Source of the DNA: Domibacillus sp. DTU_2020_1001157_1_SI_ALB_TIR_016
GTDB lineage: Bacteria > Bacillota > Bacilli > Bacillales > Domibacillaceae
Length of the DNA: 64,000 bases
Reading direction: 5' to 3'
NCBI RefSeq assembly: GCF_032341995.1
Contig: NZ_CP135439.1
Span: forward strand, 2,108,001 to 2,172,000
Below, in pieces: positions 55,048 to 63,915 of this stretch (position 1 is its first letter; the number at the start of each line of letters is the position of its first letter). The position numbers were made by a program, and so were the translations under genes. Below the pieces are notes generated by a model. That model ran no database searches. It had not been told where the DNA came from and saw only the letters and a list, made by a program, of their open reading frames with translations.

Positions 55048-55801
55048 CAGTACAACGGCAGTTATAATCAGTACCCGGCAATCCGGCAGCTGGAGGATTG
55101 GCGTATTCAAAAACCTGTCCTTCCAGCCCCTTATAAGAATCCCGGACCCACTCATCATTAGATGTTACCCATCTGAACTTTTCCACTCCCATTGCCTTAT
55201 GTCGCTCAGCGGTCATCTGACCAAGAATGGAGCCGGTCTGATCTCGGGCAATAAACTTCGCACGATTTACTGACATTCCGGTGCGCCGCACTAGCTGATC
55301 GCGTATTTCTTTTTCACTGGTGCCATTCTTTACACCCTGATAGACAATGGATTCAATTTCAGGAAAGTATTCATCCCGTATCGTGCTGATATAGCTCACA
55401 TTCTCCGCTATGGATGTTCTCATAAACTCATCAAGCCAAGGCTCAAACTGCGTTGGATCGATACCTTTCACGCGCCCTTGATCCTGCATGTTCTTTTTGT
55501 TAAAAACATTAATGCCGTTCACAAAGTTTGTAGCAGCATTTAGCACAGCATCAGCCGTAAAGATGCCGAGCGATAAACCTTTTATCACTTCAATAGCTTG
55601 TCTGATCACATCAAGCGGACCGTCTATTCTGTATGATTCATCATCAACCCGGTTTCGATAGTTTTTGATTTCCGGCTTAATACTTTCATCAAACACACTC
55701 AGCGTGACCTTTCCCAGTTCGTCTATGAGCCTCTTAATGATTCGGTAATATGAAACTGCTACAGCATCAGGAAAACGCGTGGGTGGCATTTTCCTAGCCA
55801 T
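55025..55801 (-). CDS. Phage minor head protein, MuF/SPP1 gp7-like
   Basis: A 258-residue protein with the gp7/MuF C-terminal motif (RFIARDQTGSI-type segment KFIARDQTGSILGQMTAERH, then RWVTSNDEWVRDSYKGLEGQ and GTDYNCRCTA). These proteins join portal to capsid during head assembly. It overlaps the portal gene by 43 bases. Downstream, the plus-strand kinase gene overlaps its end. Confidence 0.83.
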   Translation of the reverse strand: MARKMPPTRFPDAVAVSYYRIIKRLIDELGKVTLSVFDESIKPEIKNYRNRVDDESYRIDGPLDVIRQAIEVIKGLSLGIFTADAVLNAATNFVNGINVFNKKNMQDQGRVKGIDPTQFEPWLDEFMRTSIAENVSYISTIRDEYFPEIESIVYQGVKNGTSEKEIRDQLVRRTGMSVNRAKFIARDQTGSILGQMTAERHKAMGVEKFRWVTSNDEWVRDSYKGLEGQVFEYANPPAAGLPGTDYNCRCTANPVFDD

Positions 55802-57153
55802 TTTGATGACTTCCTTTCCAAGCCCTCATAAACTTCTTTAGCCATGCGCTCATAATCTATAGAATCACCGCTCATTTTTAGTTCTTCTGTCAAACCAAAC
55901 TGCCCAAAGCGTGCTTCTCTTACTTCATCTGCTGTATGAACACCGTTAACGATGTAGATCGCATCCGTTTCAGCGGTTAGCTTCCTGATCTCTGCATCTG
56001 TTTTTGCATCAACAGACCAAAGTGGATTGAACTTGATTTCCCACTCCAGTGAGTCCGGATCCACACGGCCGCCTGGTTCATCCTCTGCCCATAAAATCAT
56101 ACGAATGAGCCTTCCGAGCAACGGCTTCATTTCATTTTCCTGATGAGCAGCAATGCGAGAATAATAGTTCATTACATCGTATTGTGCGCCTGCTATTGTG
56201 CCAGCTTCCTGCCCTTTAATAACTGTCTTGGGCATGCGAGCGGCACCAGCTATATAATCCCAAACGAAATCAAGCAGGTCTTTCATGCCGACTGTACTGG
56301 TAGATTCTTTTTTCAGCTCTTCATGATCCGCAATAATAGCAAGCGCCTCAGTCCGGAACATGAAGTCCATGAGCATGCCTAGCTCCCGCCTGTCTTCTTT
56401 CTTCAGACTGGCGACATCTTTGGATTTGTACACTTTGAAGGTATAGTCATAAAGAATCTGGCCAACGGACCATAAAGAAGTATCAAGCACTTTAATAACG
56501 TCATAAAGCGGCTCAAGCAATGACTGGCCTCTTTCATCATCCTCAAGCCGCCTCGTTTGATCGTGAAGAAAGCGGGATAAGTGGACAAGAGTATCTTCTA
56601 ATTGCGGCACTACGATTCCTGAATTGCTGGAGCGACGACGGATTTTAAAACGCTCCACCTGACCATATTTCGGACTAAACATATCCTCGTTTGTTAAGAA
56701 ACTGATCACCTTCATGCTCGAAAAAGCATGGAGATAATCGATTCTTTTTATTGTTTCTTCTTTCAGCTCAGCAGCAAGATTAATCGGGGTCTTCTGAGTC
56801 ACCCCTAAAGAAATAAATCCATCACCACGCAGCCGTTCATGCTGCCGCATTTTTTTGAAGGCTTCTTTTGCATTCAGATCAGCAAGCCGGCTCATAATGT
56901 CTTTGCCCAGCTTGTCATTGTCCATGCGTAACATGAACCAGCTGCGTGTCATGTCTTCAGCGGGTATATCGATAATGTTTTGAACGATCCGATTACTGGC
57001 ATAAAGGTTTGTGATGTCTTCATCAGTTAATTTTTGACGCAGGCTCGGACGCTGCCGGACCAACATGTCTTTCTGGCTTCCTTTACCGTGACCAACCATA
57101 AAATCATTTCTCATTTGGTTCACTTGCTGTCTAGCCGCATCGAGTGTGTTCAT
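55759..57153 (-). CDS. Phage portal protein, DUF1073 type
   Basis: A 464-residue protein: LYASNRIVQNIIDIPAEDMTRSWF, RLRGDGFISLGV, LDTSLWSVGQILYDYTFKVYKSKD, and PKTVIKGQEAGTIAGAQYD. This is the DUF1073 portal family. It forms the dodecameric DNA-entry ring of the capsid. It lies between the large terminase and minor head genes in the normal order, and the frame is intact. Confidence 0.85.
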   Translation of the reverse strand: MNTLDAARQQVNQMRNDFMVGHGKGSQKDMLVRQRPSLRQKLTDEDITNLYASNRIVQNIIDIPAEDMTRSWFMLRMDNDKLGKDIMSRLADLNAKEAFKKMRQHERLRGDGFISLGVTQKTPINLAAELKEETIKRIDYLHAFSSMKVISFLTNEDMFSPKYGQVERFKIRRRSSNSGIVVPQLEDTLVHLSRFLHDQTRRLEDDERGQSLLEPLYDVIKVLDTSLWSVGQILYDYTFKVYKSKDVASLKKEDRRELGMLMDFMFRTEALAIIADHEELKKESTSTVGMKDLLDFVWDYIAGAARMPKTVIKGQEAGTIAGAQYDVMNYYSRIAAHQENEMKPLLGRLIRMILWAEDEPGGRVDPDSLEWEIKFNPLWSVDAKTDAEIRKLTAETDAIYIVNGVHTADEVREARFGQFGLTEELKMSGDSIDYERMAKEVYEGLERKSSKWLGKCHPRVFLML

Positions 57154-57157
57154 CTAT

Positions 57158-58453
57158 TCACCTCCCCAGTAACTGTTTATACCGCTCAAGTGGATTCTTC
57201 AGATCTGCGACTTCATAGCCATCAAGGCCGTACCAGATTGCTGAAAATGTATGCGGATCAACATTAAACTCATCTGGAATGATTTCATCTAACTTGTTCT
57301 TTTTGTAAGTGAGCGTCTTTAATTCGGCAATCACGTTAGGACACTGATCAGAGCAAATGATTTTCTTGAAACGCTTGACCTTTTTCGTGTTAGCCAGGCG
57401 GGAACCTTGAAACTTTTCAGCTCCTCGAATGTTAAAGCCTTGCTGTCGGAAAAACTCAATGGCCTTTGGCTCTGCTGAGTCCGCAATGATGAGCTCACGG
57501 GTTTCTTTAAATTCAATGATGTCCTCTGCTGTCTGAGGATCCGTCATTTTGTTTTTGTAGTACTCCCAGGAGAGATAAAGGATTTTTCTTCTATCATCTA
57601 CAGCCATTCGAACGATAGCGTTATAAGAATCTTCGAATCCAAAGTCCATGCCTACCCGTTTATCAATTTTTACCGTTCTCCGTATAGCCTCCATCACTTC
57701 ATTGTGTGGCTGCACTTCAAACTGAGGCAGCACCTTCACGCCGTTCACGCCAAAACGGCCTTTCCGAGCAATACGGTAAAGGTCTGGATCATAGTCTTTT
57801 AATTCATCCAACTGAGCAATGTAGCTTTCAGGTAGAAAAAAGTTATCGTCAGCGGTTGAATGGTGATAGTAAGTATCATTCGTGATGACTGTCCGTTTTT
57901 CGTAAAGATCCGCGTCATCCAATACGAGGCGGTTGTTTTGTTCATCCTTGAAAAAATGCTTAAAGGACCAGTTATCCTCCCCGATTGGATTAGTTGATAA
58001 GATCATGTGCAGCTTTAATGTTGGATGCCGGAGACGTCCGAGCAATTCCTTAAAGCCTGAATACTTAATTTCTGAACACTCTTCCAGCCAGACAAGTGAG
58101 ATGTTATTGATCGACTTTAATTTAGCTGGCTTGTCCATCCCTTTAAAAATGATCTTGCTCCCATTCGGGAAGCGGATTTGCATAGGAGATGTCATGCATT
58201 TAATGCGGCCATCAAGCCCTAGATCAATGACCAGCTCCTCGAGTAAAGAGTAAGTCGAATCGCGGTGTGTATCGTATACCTCACGCACAACAAGGGCGGT
58301 TCGTTTTTCTGCCAACAGCTTCAGAATGATTTTTAATGCAACGTGATAGCTTTTACCTGATCCATAGCCGCCAACAAGAAACTGAAATTTAGTGGACCAT
58401 TCAAAAAGAAAATCGTCAAAGTGTGGGCTTACTTCTTTTTCAACTACTGTCAT
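57158..58453 (-). CDS. Phage terminase large subunit, PBSX type
   Basis: A 431-residue packaging motor. The ATPase domain has [14 protein letters not shown] (Walker A, near residue 32), VWLEECSE (Walker B) and [17 protein letters not shown]; the nuclease domain has acidic residues in [21 protein letters not shown] and [15 protein letters not shown]. All look intact. It overlaps the small-subunit fragment by four bases. Confidence 0.9.
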   Translation of the reverse strand: MTVVEKEVSPHFDDFLFEWSTKFQFLVGGYGSGKSYHVALKIILKLLAEKRTALVVREVYDTHRDSTYSLLEELVIDLGLDGRIKCMTSPMQIRFPNGSKIIFKGMDKPAKLKSINNISLVWLEECSEIKYSGFKELLGRLRHPTLKLHMILSTNPIGEDNWSFKHFFKDEQNNRLVLDDADLYEKRTVITNDTYYHHSTADDNFFLPESYIAQLDELKDYDPDLYRIARKGRFGVNGVKVLPQFEVQPHNEVMEAIRRTVKIDKRVGMDFGFEDSYNAIVRMAVDDRRKILYLSWEYYKNKMTDPQTAEDIIEFKETRELIIADSAEPKAIEFFRQQGFNIRGAEKFQGSRLANTKKVKRFKKIICSDQCPNVIAELKTLTYKKNKLDEIIPDEFNVDPHTFSAIWYGLDGYEVADLKNPLERYKQLLGR

Positions 58454-58878
58454 GCACCCTCACCTTTTCTTTTGATGACAATTTCAATTGGTCCATCATC
58501 GTTATTATTACTCAGCTTCTCGACCTCGGCTTTAGACTTAGCAATAGCGGCTTGCATACCTTCAAGCTTTAAGCGGTGCTCATCATGAACATACGCCAAC
58601 TTGTCAAATTGCTTGATCAGAGAGCGGAGCTCGGCCATCGCTCGAGACTGGGCGTTAAGAAAGGTTGCCTGTCGATCCCAAGCGAATTGAAACTCCCATT
58701 CCTGCTTTTCTGATATTGAATCTTCATCCGAGTAAGTTTCAGTCTTCTTGATCTCTTTGATCATTTCATCCTTATCTTCAACCCACATAATCTGTTGAGA
58801 GCGAATGATTGCGGCAAATTGGATCTGTATCTGCTGCCAGATTAAATCAGCGGCGGAAAGCTCGGTCATCGCACCCAT
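58450..58878 (-). pseudogene. Terminase small subunit, C-terminal part
   Basis: 142 codons resembling the C-terminal half of PBSX-type small terminases: [25 protein letters not shown] and [21 protein letters not shown]. It overlaps the N-terminal part in another frame, so the gene is split by a frameshift (and probably an internal deletion). Separate translation is possible but no strong ribosome site is seen. Confidence 0.75.
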
Positions 58879-59150
58879 GACCTCTTGCGTTTCGGAAACT
58901 TAGTAGCAGGCTTTGGATTTCCTTTGTTGCCTGGTTGTCCGCCCTGCTTTTTGGGGGTTGCATCCTTCTGTTTAATGGGTGCAACCTTTTCGCTTTTGAT
59001 TGCATCCTTTTTGGTTGGATCTCGTGACCATCCTTCACGGCTTTTCCGGCTTTTTAAGGTACCGAGTTTTATGTCATACTTTTCCGCTAATGCAGCAAGT
59101 GTGATCTTGGTTGTTTCCCATTCTGATCTGATATCTTCCCAGTTCGCCAC
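58866..59150 (-). pseudogene. Terminase small subunit, N-terminal part
   Basis: 94 codons with the helix-turn-helix of PBSX-type small terminases: TLAALAEKYDIKLGTLKSRKSREGW, then a Lys/Gly-rich linker with GGQPGNKGNPKP. It runs into TGA within the frameshifted overlap with the C-terminal part. Confidence 0.78.
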
Positions 59151-59189
59151 TTCACATCACCACCACCTCCGAGAATTTAATGGGCAAAG

Positions 59190-59211
59190 AAAAAAGCACC
59201 GTTGTGGGTGC
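59190..59211 (-). terminator. Terminator before the small terminase gene
   Basis: AGCACC-CACAA-CGGTGCT-type arms (AGCACC/GGTGCT) and six T on the minus strand. Confidence 0.75.
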
Positions 59212-59232
59212 TAATAGAAAATGAAGCTACAT

Positions 59233-59415
59233 TCATGTCATACTTATAACTTTTAATTTCTTTTTACTTATGTATAACTTTTTGCTTAATGCTTCTTCAA
59301 CTAGCTTCCTTACGCCGCCAGCTAAATCCGGATTTATTTCTACTTGTTCATATTTTTGTAGACCTTCCAGCATCCCATTAGAGTCTAAGCAATAATAACT
59401 AACTTTTATTTTCAA
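59233..59415 (-). CDS. Small hypothetical protein (60 aa)
   Basis: Reads KIKVSYYCLDSNGMLEGLQK, then EALSKKLYISKKKLKVIS. TTG start behind GGAGATGATG. I do not recognise it; its place before the terminase terminator suggests a phage gene. Confidence 0.5.
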   Translation of the reverse strand: MKIKVSYYCLDSNGMLEGLQKYEQVEINPDLAGGVRKLVEEALSKKLYISKKKLKVISMT

Positions 59416-59515
59416 TTCATCATCTCCTTACACCTTACATTCGATTAAAGGAGATAAATTCCTTCCTTGCTCCTACTTGGTTTAGTGATATGATTGTCCA
59501 AGCGAGGTGAACATC

Positions 59516-59686
59516 ATGGAAACAAAGCAAGAAATCGATTTAAGCATTATTTATAACATCCGAGAATTCCCGGACATCAAAAGCGGTCGTTGTGATAATT
59601 GTGACAATGCCCAGTTTAAAAGCTCCATCAAAAATATGATATTCCTTCGTGAATGCCGTAAGTGTGGCATGAAGAAGATTGTTTAA
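59516..59686 (+). CDS. Small zinc-ribbon protein (56 aa)
   Basis: ATG 59516 behind AGGTGA encodes a 56-residue protein with CDNCDN and CRKCGMKK, two CxxC pairs that should bind one zinc. It is on the strand opposite to the phage genes and is followed at once by its own terminator. Function unknown; a small nucleic-acid-binding or regulatory protein is plausible. Confidence 0.6.
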   Translation: METKQEIDLSIIYNIREFPDIKSGRCDNCDNAQFKSSIKNMIFLRECRKCGMKKIV

Positions 59687-59708
59687 CCCTGTTGCTAGCA
59701 GGGTTTTT
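59687..59708 (+). terminator. Terminator after the zinc-ribbon gene
   Basis: CCCTG, a seven-base loop, CAGGG and five T directly follow the stop codon. Confidence 0.8.
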
Positions 59709-59712
59709 ATTA

Positions 59713-60092
59713 TTGGCGTATTGTTTGGTACACCCATATTGAAATTAATAGAATAGGCAGCACAGCCCAAGGTAAAACCGAAAGCAAAAATTCAATATAT
59801 TATTAGTTCCTAGATTTACTTCAAAGTACACGATTACTAAACCTCGTTTTTTCTTTCACCATACATCACCAATGAACTTGTAAGCTACTTTCTATCTAAC
59901 TTTTCTGCCTAATTCGACCATTCACGCGACCGTATACAGGTCTATTTGTAGCCATCAGCTCCCAGATATTTAATGAGATCAATGCTTATTACGGGTAACA
60001 ACACGATTAACCAATAATGATTAAAAAAGTGTTTATTTAACAATAATCATCGTTTATAATTTATTTTTAAATTCTATTTGAGGAGTTTTTAA
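59713..60092. other. Interval with one relic
   Basis: Apart from the small relic at 59896-59985 I see nothing coding. The stretch is AT-rich and includes the upstream region of the zinc-ribbon membrane protein. Confidence 0.4.
59896..59985 (-). pseudogene. Relic of a small basic phage protein
   Basis: The minus strand reads WELMATNRPVYGRVNGRIRQ and ends in TAG. It resembles the end of the intact small protein at 60488 (EELMGKNMTTSKRVGGRIR). No start is visible. Confidence 0.4.
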
Positions 60093-60440
60093 GTGAAAAC
60101 ATCTACATCTTGTCCAAATTGCAAGAAAAAGCTAACCCTAGAAAATTTCGAAGACTTTTCATCGCCCTTCACGATGAAATGCCCTCATTGTAAAGCTAAA
60201 TTAAGGGAAACTAAGGTTACACCTTTTTTACTTTTAGTCGCTTTAGTCGTTATTCCTTTGTTGATTTGGTTAGGAATTACAGTACAAAACTTTCTTGCTG
60301 GGTTTTTCCCTATTGTAGACAGTGTCCCAACCGTTTTTGTATTTTTAGCTTTTTGTTACCCGGTTTATGCTTTATATGAAAGATTCAATGCTCTTGTTAT
60401 GTTTAACAAAGGAAACTTACATTTAAAAAGACAATCCTAG
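60093..60440 (+). CDS. Zinc-ribbon membrane protein
   Basis: A 115-residue protein with an N-terminal zinc ribbon (CPNCKKKL and CPHCKAKL) followed by two hydrophobic segments (residues about 44-70 and 76-95) and a basic tail. GTG start with GAGGAG upstream. Similar small proteins occur widely in Bacilli without known function. It lies on the plus strand within the prophage relic. Confidence 0.7.
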   Translation: MKTSTSCPNCKKKLTLENFEDFSSPFTMKCPHCKAKLRETKVTPFLLLVALVVIPLLIWLGITVQNFLAGFFPIVDSVPTVFVFLAFCYPVYALYERFNALVMFNKGNLHLKRQS

Positions 60441-60460
60441 TTTGCAAGAATCATTCTTAC

Positions 60461-60490
60461 CCCTCCCTTTAACTAGCGGAGGGTTATTTA
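60461..60490 (+). terminator. Terminator after the zinc-ribbon membrane protein
   Basis: CCCTCC and GGAGGG arms followed by TTATTTATTTT. It also overlaps the end of the convergent small gene. Confidence 0.6.
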
Positions 60491-60649
60491 TTTTCTATTT
60501 ATACTTCTAATTCGGCCACCTACCCGCTTTGAGGTAGTCATGTTCTTCCCCATTAATTCTTCTATTTCCCGCCGGCTTAACTTCTCTGGGCTTGACGTAT
60601 CTTTGATCTGCTTCTTAATTTCTCTCGGTAGCTGATCTTCTATTTTCAT
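60488..60649 (-). CDS. Small phage protein (53 aa)
   Basis: ATG 60649 behind AAGGAGATAG encodes KIEDQLPREIKKQIKDTS, then LSRREIEELMGKNMT and a basic tail RVGGRIRS. Similar short basic proteins sit in the early/late boundary of Bacillus phages. Function unknown. Confidence 0.6.
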   Translation of the reverse strand: MKIEDQLPREIKKQIKDTSSPEKLSRREIEELMGKNMTTSKRVGGRIRSINRK

Positions 60650-61059
60650 CTTTCTATCTCCTTATAAAAGCACCGCCTTGCGCTATTTGCTCTTTTGAAT
60701 TAAAAAACCCGTTCATACACAATCACCTGGGAGAATGGCCAGGATTGCAGGTAACGGTCGTTGTCCAATGATAATTGGTTTTGCAAAGGACTTTCACACT
60801 TTGCGACCCCGTGGCTATCGTGCGCAATACTGCTAGACTCCAGTTGTTCCCCCGTAAATTCAGCCGGCAACCTTCATAGTCATTCGATACACCTGAGTAC
60901 GTCTTGATAAGGGAAAGGCGCTTCTCCCACCGACTGTCGCTAAGTGCTTCATCCGATAAGAAAATGTTACCTTTATTCGAAAAATAAAAGGGTGCCCAAA
61001 ATGGTGCCTGTTTTGTTCAGGAAATGTCCGATTTTTGTTCGCTTTTTATCCAAACACGC
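60650..61059. other. Decayed phage segment
   Basis: No intact gene. On the minus strand a start-less open frame (about 60965-60735) reads SDSRWEKRLSLIKTYSGVSN, while another frame gives FPYQDV and RLPAEFTGEQLESSS, faintly like the DUF2213 pattern. Probably a relic; I cannot assign it. Confidence 0.3.
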
Positions 61060-61443
61060 TTAAATAATTCCCAGGGCGGTAGCAAGACGATAAATGGCCG
61101 AGCGTTTTTTGTCATAGTACTTTCCTTTCTTTAAGCCTAATTCCAAATAGATGTTGATATCCTTTGTTTCATCAGAAGTGAAGTACTTCATTTCAATGAT
61201 TCTTCGTTCAATAAAATCTAGGCTCCGATTTAGCGCACGATCGATCTGCTTCACCTTTAACTCATTCAGCTGGTCCTGCTGCCGAACTGAAGGAAAAAGA
61301 TCAATTACTCCAGCTTCTTCCCTCTCTTTTTTGTTTTCAATTTGTACTTTAAGAGCTCGATAATTCCGTAGCTCCATAATCAGCAGGTTTTGAATTTCTT
61401 TTTCGTCTATATTTTTAAAAAGTGCTAGCTGCTTTACCGTCAT
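61060..61443 (-). CDS. ArpU-family phage late-gene regulator
   Basis: A 127-residue ArpU/RinA-like protein, mostly helical with a C-terminal sigma-4-like region (RALNRSLDFIERRIIEMKYF ... KYYDKKRSAIYRLATALGI). Such proteins activate phage late (packaging and head) operons. ATG 61443 has AGAGGAG upstream. It is the expected gene before a terminase module. Confidence 0.75.
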   Translation of the reverse strand: MTVKQLALFKNIDEKEIQNLLIMELRNYRALKVQIENKKEREEAGVIDLFPSVRQQDQLNELKVKQIDRALNRSLDFIERRIIEMKYFTSDETKDINIYLELGLKKGKYYDKKRSAIYRLATALGII

Positions 61444-61479
61444 TTTCTTCTCCTCTTTCTCTCTCTTTGTAAATGAAAA

Positions 61480-61529
61480 TAAAAAAGGACACCAAACAGC
61501 ACACGGATTTCCGCGTCTGTTCAGTGCCC
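61480..61529 (-). terminator. Terminator upstream of the ArpU gene
   Basis: A long hairpin, outer arms GGGCACTGAACAG and CTGTTTGGTGTCC, followed by TTTTTTATTTT on the minus strand. Confidence 0.8.
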
Positions 61530-61731
61530 TTGGGGTTTCCAATAAGCGTATTTATTTAGTTTGAACTTACAGTTAGGTAAAAATTTGAGTTATTGTGCTT
61601 TTAAAAAATAGGGTTCGCGCTTTATTATAAGAAAGAGAGAAGCTTTGCTCCTCTGCTTTATTCCTTATTTAATTAAAACACCCGCTATCTGAACTAAGAA
61701 AGGCTATACAACTTGTTGTCTTACGTACAAA

Positions 61732-62580
61732 TTAATTATGGAAAAGTTGAACATCAACCAAAGCTTGCTGGAGATTTGCCCATGTTACTTGTTTGCTGAA
61801 ATCTAAACCAAGACTTACGACTGTTTGTGCAATTTCAGGTCGGATTCCTGTAAGAATCGTCTGAACACCAAGCAGTTTTAATGCATCGATTACTTTAAAA
61901 ATTTGGTCTGCCACCATTGTATCAACCACTAGTACGCCAGATAAATCAAGTATCAGATGCGTTAAGTTTAGCCTTTTGGCTGCTTTTAATGTTTCTTCCA
62001 TCAACAGTCCAGCTCTTTCTGTATCCATATTGCCAATCAACGGCAAAACGGCTATACCTTTTGAAAGAGGAACTACTGGAACGGATAACTCTATAAATGC
62101 CGTTTTCGCATTCTCAAGGGTTTCCTTGTAAAAATGGATATAGGTCAAACTGAAGCAATAAACAGCATGGTCAAGGAGCGGGTCAATCACCCTGGCAGAG
62201 GCAAACACTGTTCTCACCGACAAATTATGTTTGATTACAGCTTCTTCTATAACTTCACTTATAAAAGTACGGTAAAAGGCTGTATCTCCAAGTGCCTCAT
62301 CTAATGAAACGCCTAAACTGTACGCAAATTGCCCTGTTTCTTTTCCCCATTGTTCTATATCGTTATATATTTTTTCTTTATCTACGCCTTTTACAAGGGC
62401 TTCTCCAAAACGAGCTACAAAATTGGCTCTAATATTTATAACTTCTTGTTCATCCAACTGGGAGGCAATTTGTTTTTGTTCTTCAGTAGCTTCAGCTAAT
62501 CTAATTTCATGGACCTTTTTAGCAATTTCGTGCTTTGCTTCTAATATTGCTTCCCCAAGAATCTTTAAGTCATTTTCCAT
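61732..62580 (-). CDS. RsbR-like stressosome protein
   Basis: A 282-residue RsbR paralogue: variable N-terminal domain of globin-like helices (residues 1-150), then a STAS domain (about 163-280) with VVPLSKGIAVLPLIGNMD, LDLSGVLVVDTMVADQIF and LTGIRPEIAQTVVSLG. The Ser and Thr in LDLSGVLVVDTM match the region phosphorylated by RsbT. These proteins build the stressosome that controls the general stress sigma factor. It sits inside the prophage relic between ArpU and DUF3954, which is unusual. Confidence 0.88.
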   Translation of the reverse strand: MENDLKILGEAILEAKHEIAKKVHEIRLAEATEEQKQIASQLDEQEVINIRANFVARFGEALVKGVDKEKIYNDIEQWGKETGQFAYSLGVSLDEALGDTAFYRTFISEVIEEAVIKHNLSVRTVFASARVIDPLLDHAVYCFSLTYIHFYKETLENAKTAFIELSVPVVPLSKGIAVLPLIGNMDTERAGLLMEETLKAAKRLNLTHLILDLSGVLVVDTMVADQIFKVIDALKLLGVQTILTGIRPEIAQTVVSLGLDFSKQVTWANLQQALVDVQLFHN

Positions 62581-62886
62581 TCATTTTTATCCTCCGAAGT
62601 GTGCACCAATTTTCAGTATACTAAAGAACATATTACAAGGTTGCGATATGCTTCACAACCTTTATATTAGCTATTTTTCAGCTCATCCATACACGTTAAG
62701 GCGGAAATAAAAAATAGTTAGACAAAAACAATGGGAAGCCTTAACCCAAGTTCTTACATGCTGTAGATAACTTCCTGTCATCTCTGCCTGGATATATCTT
62801 TGCTGCTGTATTTCTATTGAATTTTAACCTTGAGCTATCTGTGGTTCGAGAAAGTGTTTTACTCAACGGTTTCGGTCAACTATCGA
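62581..62886. other. Interval upstream of the RsbR-like gene
   Basis: No coding frame I can support; presumably the RsbR-like gene promoter. Confidence 0.4.
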
Positions 62887-63060
62887 TTAAAATTTAATAT
62901 CAGTCTCCAGCTTAGCATGACAAGGCTTGTTGCCCTGCCAGCTAATAATCTGCTTGCCGTGTCCGCTTTCAGGCTTGTCAACTTCCCGCAACTTACCGTC
63001 CATAACCACATATACAGCGTCTTTCAATAAATTAATTTCTGTTGTTGTTTTAATCTCCAC
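62887..63060 (-). CDS. DUF3954 small phage protein (57 aa)
   Basis: GTG 63060 opens 57 codons: EIKTTTEINLLKDAVYVVMD, GKLREVDKPESGHGKQIISW, then a short beta tail. This is the DUF3954 family of Bacillus phages, small beta-rich proteins of unknown function near regulatory genes. A G-rich ribosome site (GGGGGG) precedes it. Confidence 0.7.
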   Translation of the reverse strand: MEIKTTTEINLLKDAVYVVMDGKLREVDKPESGHGKQIISWQGNKPCHAKLETDIKF

Positions 63061-63110
63061 AAGAGAGCCCCCCAGTCTGTTAAAATAAGATCGCGAGTAA
63101 TATTTTAAAG

Positions 63111-63138
63111 GCCGGGGGATTTCCTCTCGGCTTTTTTT
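63111..63138 (+). terminator. Terminator-like hairpin upstream of DUF3954
   Basis: GCCG...CGGC with G-T pairs inside and seven T follow on the plus strand. No plus-strand gene precedes it. Confidence 0.5.
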
Positions 63139-63243
63139 AAAACTTTTTATTTATTTTTTCATATATGTGTATAAAGAGCTGAGGAGTAGGAAATGCTATT
63201 ACTGTTATCTATATCCAACTCCTAAAGCTCGTAACTTTGTCTA

Positions 63244-63274
63244 CAGTCAGGCCCCAGCCTGGCTGTCTTTTTTT
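63244..63274 (+). terminator. Second plus-strand terminator-like hairpin
   Basis: CAGTCAGGC-CCCA-GCCTGGCTG, nine pairs with one G-T, followed by TCTTTTTTT. As with the first, no plus-strand gene is seen before it, so an unannotated plus-strand transcript between 62.6 and 63.2 kb is possible. Confidence 0.6.
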
Positions 63275-63575
63275 ATACAAGTCCCCACCGCTTCTTTGCT
63301 TCCTGCAGCCAACCAGCTGGCAGCTGAGGATATCGATTAATAATGTTTTCTTCCGTAAGACCCTGTTTGAGATACCGCTCGTATTGCTGCTTGTTTGGTC
63401 TTGTCAGACAAAGATTGTTCCTTTTGCGCTCACTGTTTTTAGAAAAACGTAAAGCATCATCTTGTTCTGCTTTCTTCACATGAGCTGGTCGCTTTGATTC
63501 AAACTCTTTAGCACAATAAGCCTGCACTTCCTCGGGTGTCCACTGCTGCACAATTACTGCTCCACGGTATGCCAT
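63273..63575 (-). CDS. Hypothetical phage protein (100 aa)
   Basis: Reads MAYRGAVIVQQWTPEEVQAY, then KNNLCLTRPNKQQYERYLKQ-like segments and a helix-turn-helix-like end (GLTEENIINRYPQLPAGWLQEAKKRWG). The end could be a small DNA-binding helix pair. ATG 63575 follows GGAAGGAG; an upstream in-frame start lacks such a site. Function unknown. Confidence 0.6.
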   Translation of the reverse strand: MAYRGAVIVQQWTPEEVQAYCAKEFESKRPAHVKKAEQDDALRFSKNSERKRNNLCLTRPNKQQYERYLKQGLTEENIINRYPQLPAGWLQEAKKRWGLV

Positions 63576-63747
63576 TTTTTGTTCTCCTTCCGTCAATTCC
63601 TCCAATTATTTTTTATCACCTGTTTGTAACGCCAAATCAATCATTAATAATAAAAAATACATTTTTCGACAAATAGTTATTCCCTTTTATATATAAATAT
63701 TCTATAATATCCCTAAAGATGGTTACTATGAACTCAGGAGGAACGTC

Positions 63748-63915
63748 ATGAATTATACCCAAGGCGCTTTTTGTGACTTACTTGCTCGTATTAATAACCT
63801 TCGCCATCTAATGATTACAGCTGGACAGCAATATGGCCTTGGAAGCCAAGAGACGTTGCGTTACAGTGAACAGTTAGATGAGCTGATCCTTCAATATCAA
63901 TTTCAAAATAGATGA
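63748..63915 (+). CDS. Spo0E-family aspartyl-phosphate phosphatase
   Basis: A 55-residue two-helix protein: LLARINNLRHLMITAGQQYG, then SQETLRYSEQLDELILQYQ, which carries the SxxLDxL pattern of Spo0E-type phosphatases. They dephosphorylate Spo0A~P and delay sporulation. GGAGG lies seven bases before the ATG. It stands near the right edge of the prophage relic. Confidence 0.75.
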   Translation: MNYTQGAFCDLLARINNLRHLMITAGQQYGLGSQETLRYSEQLDELILQYQFQNR

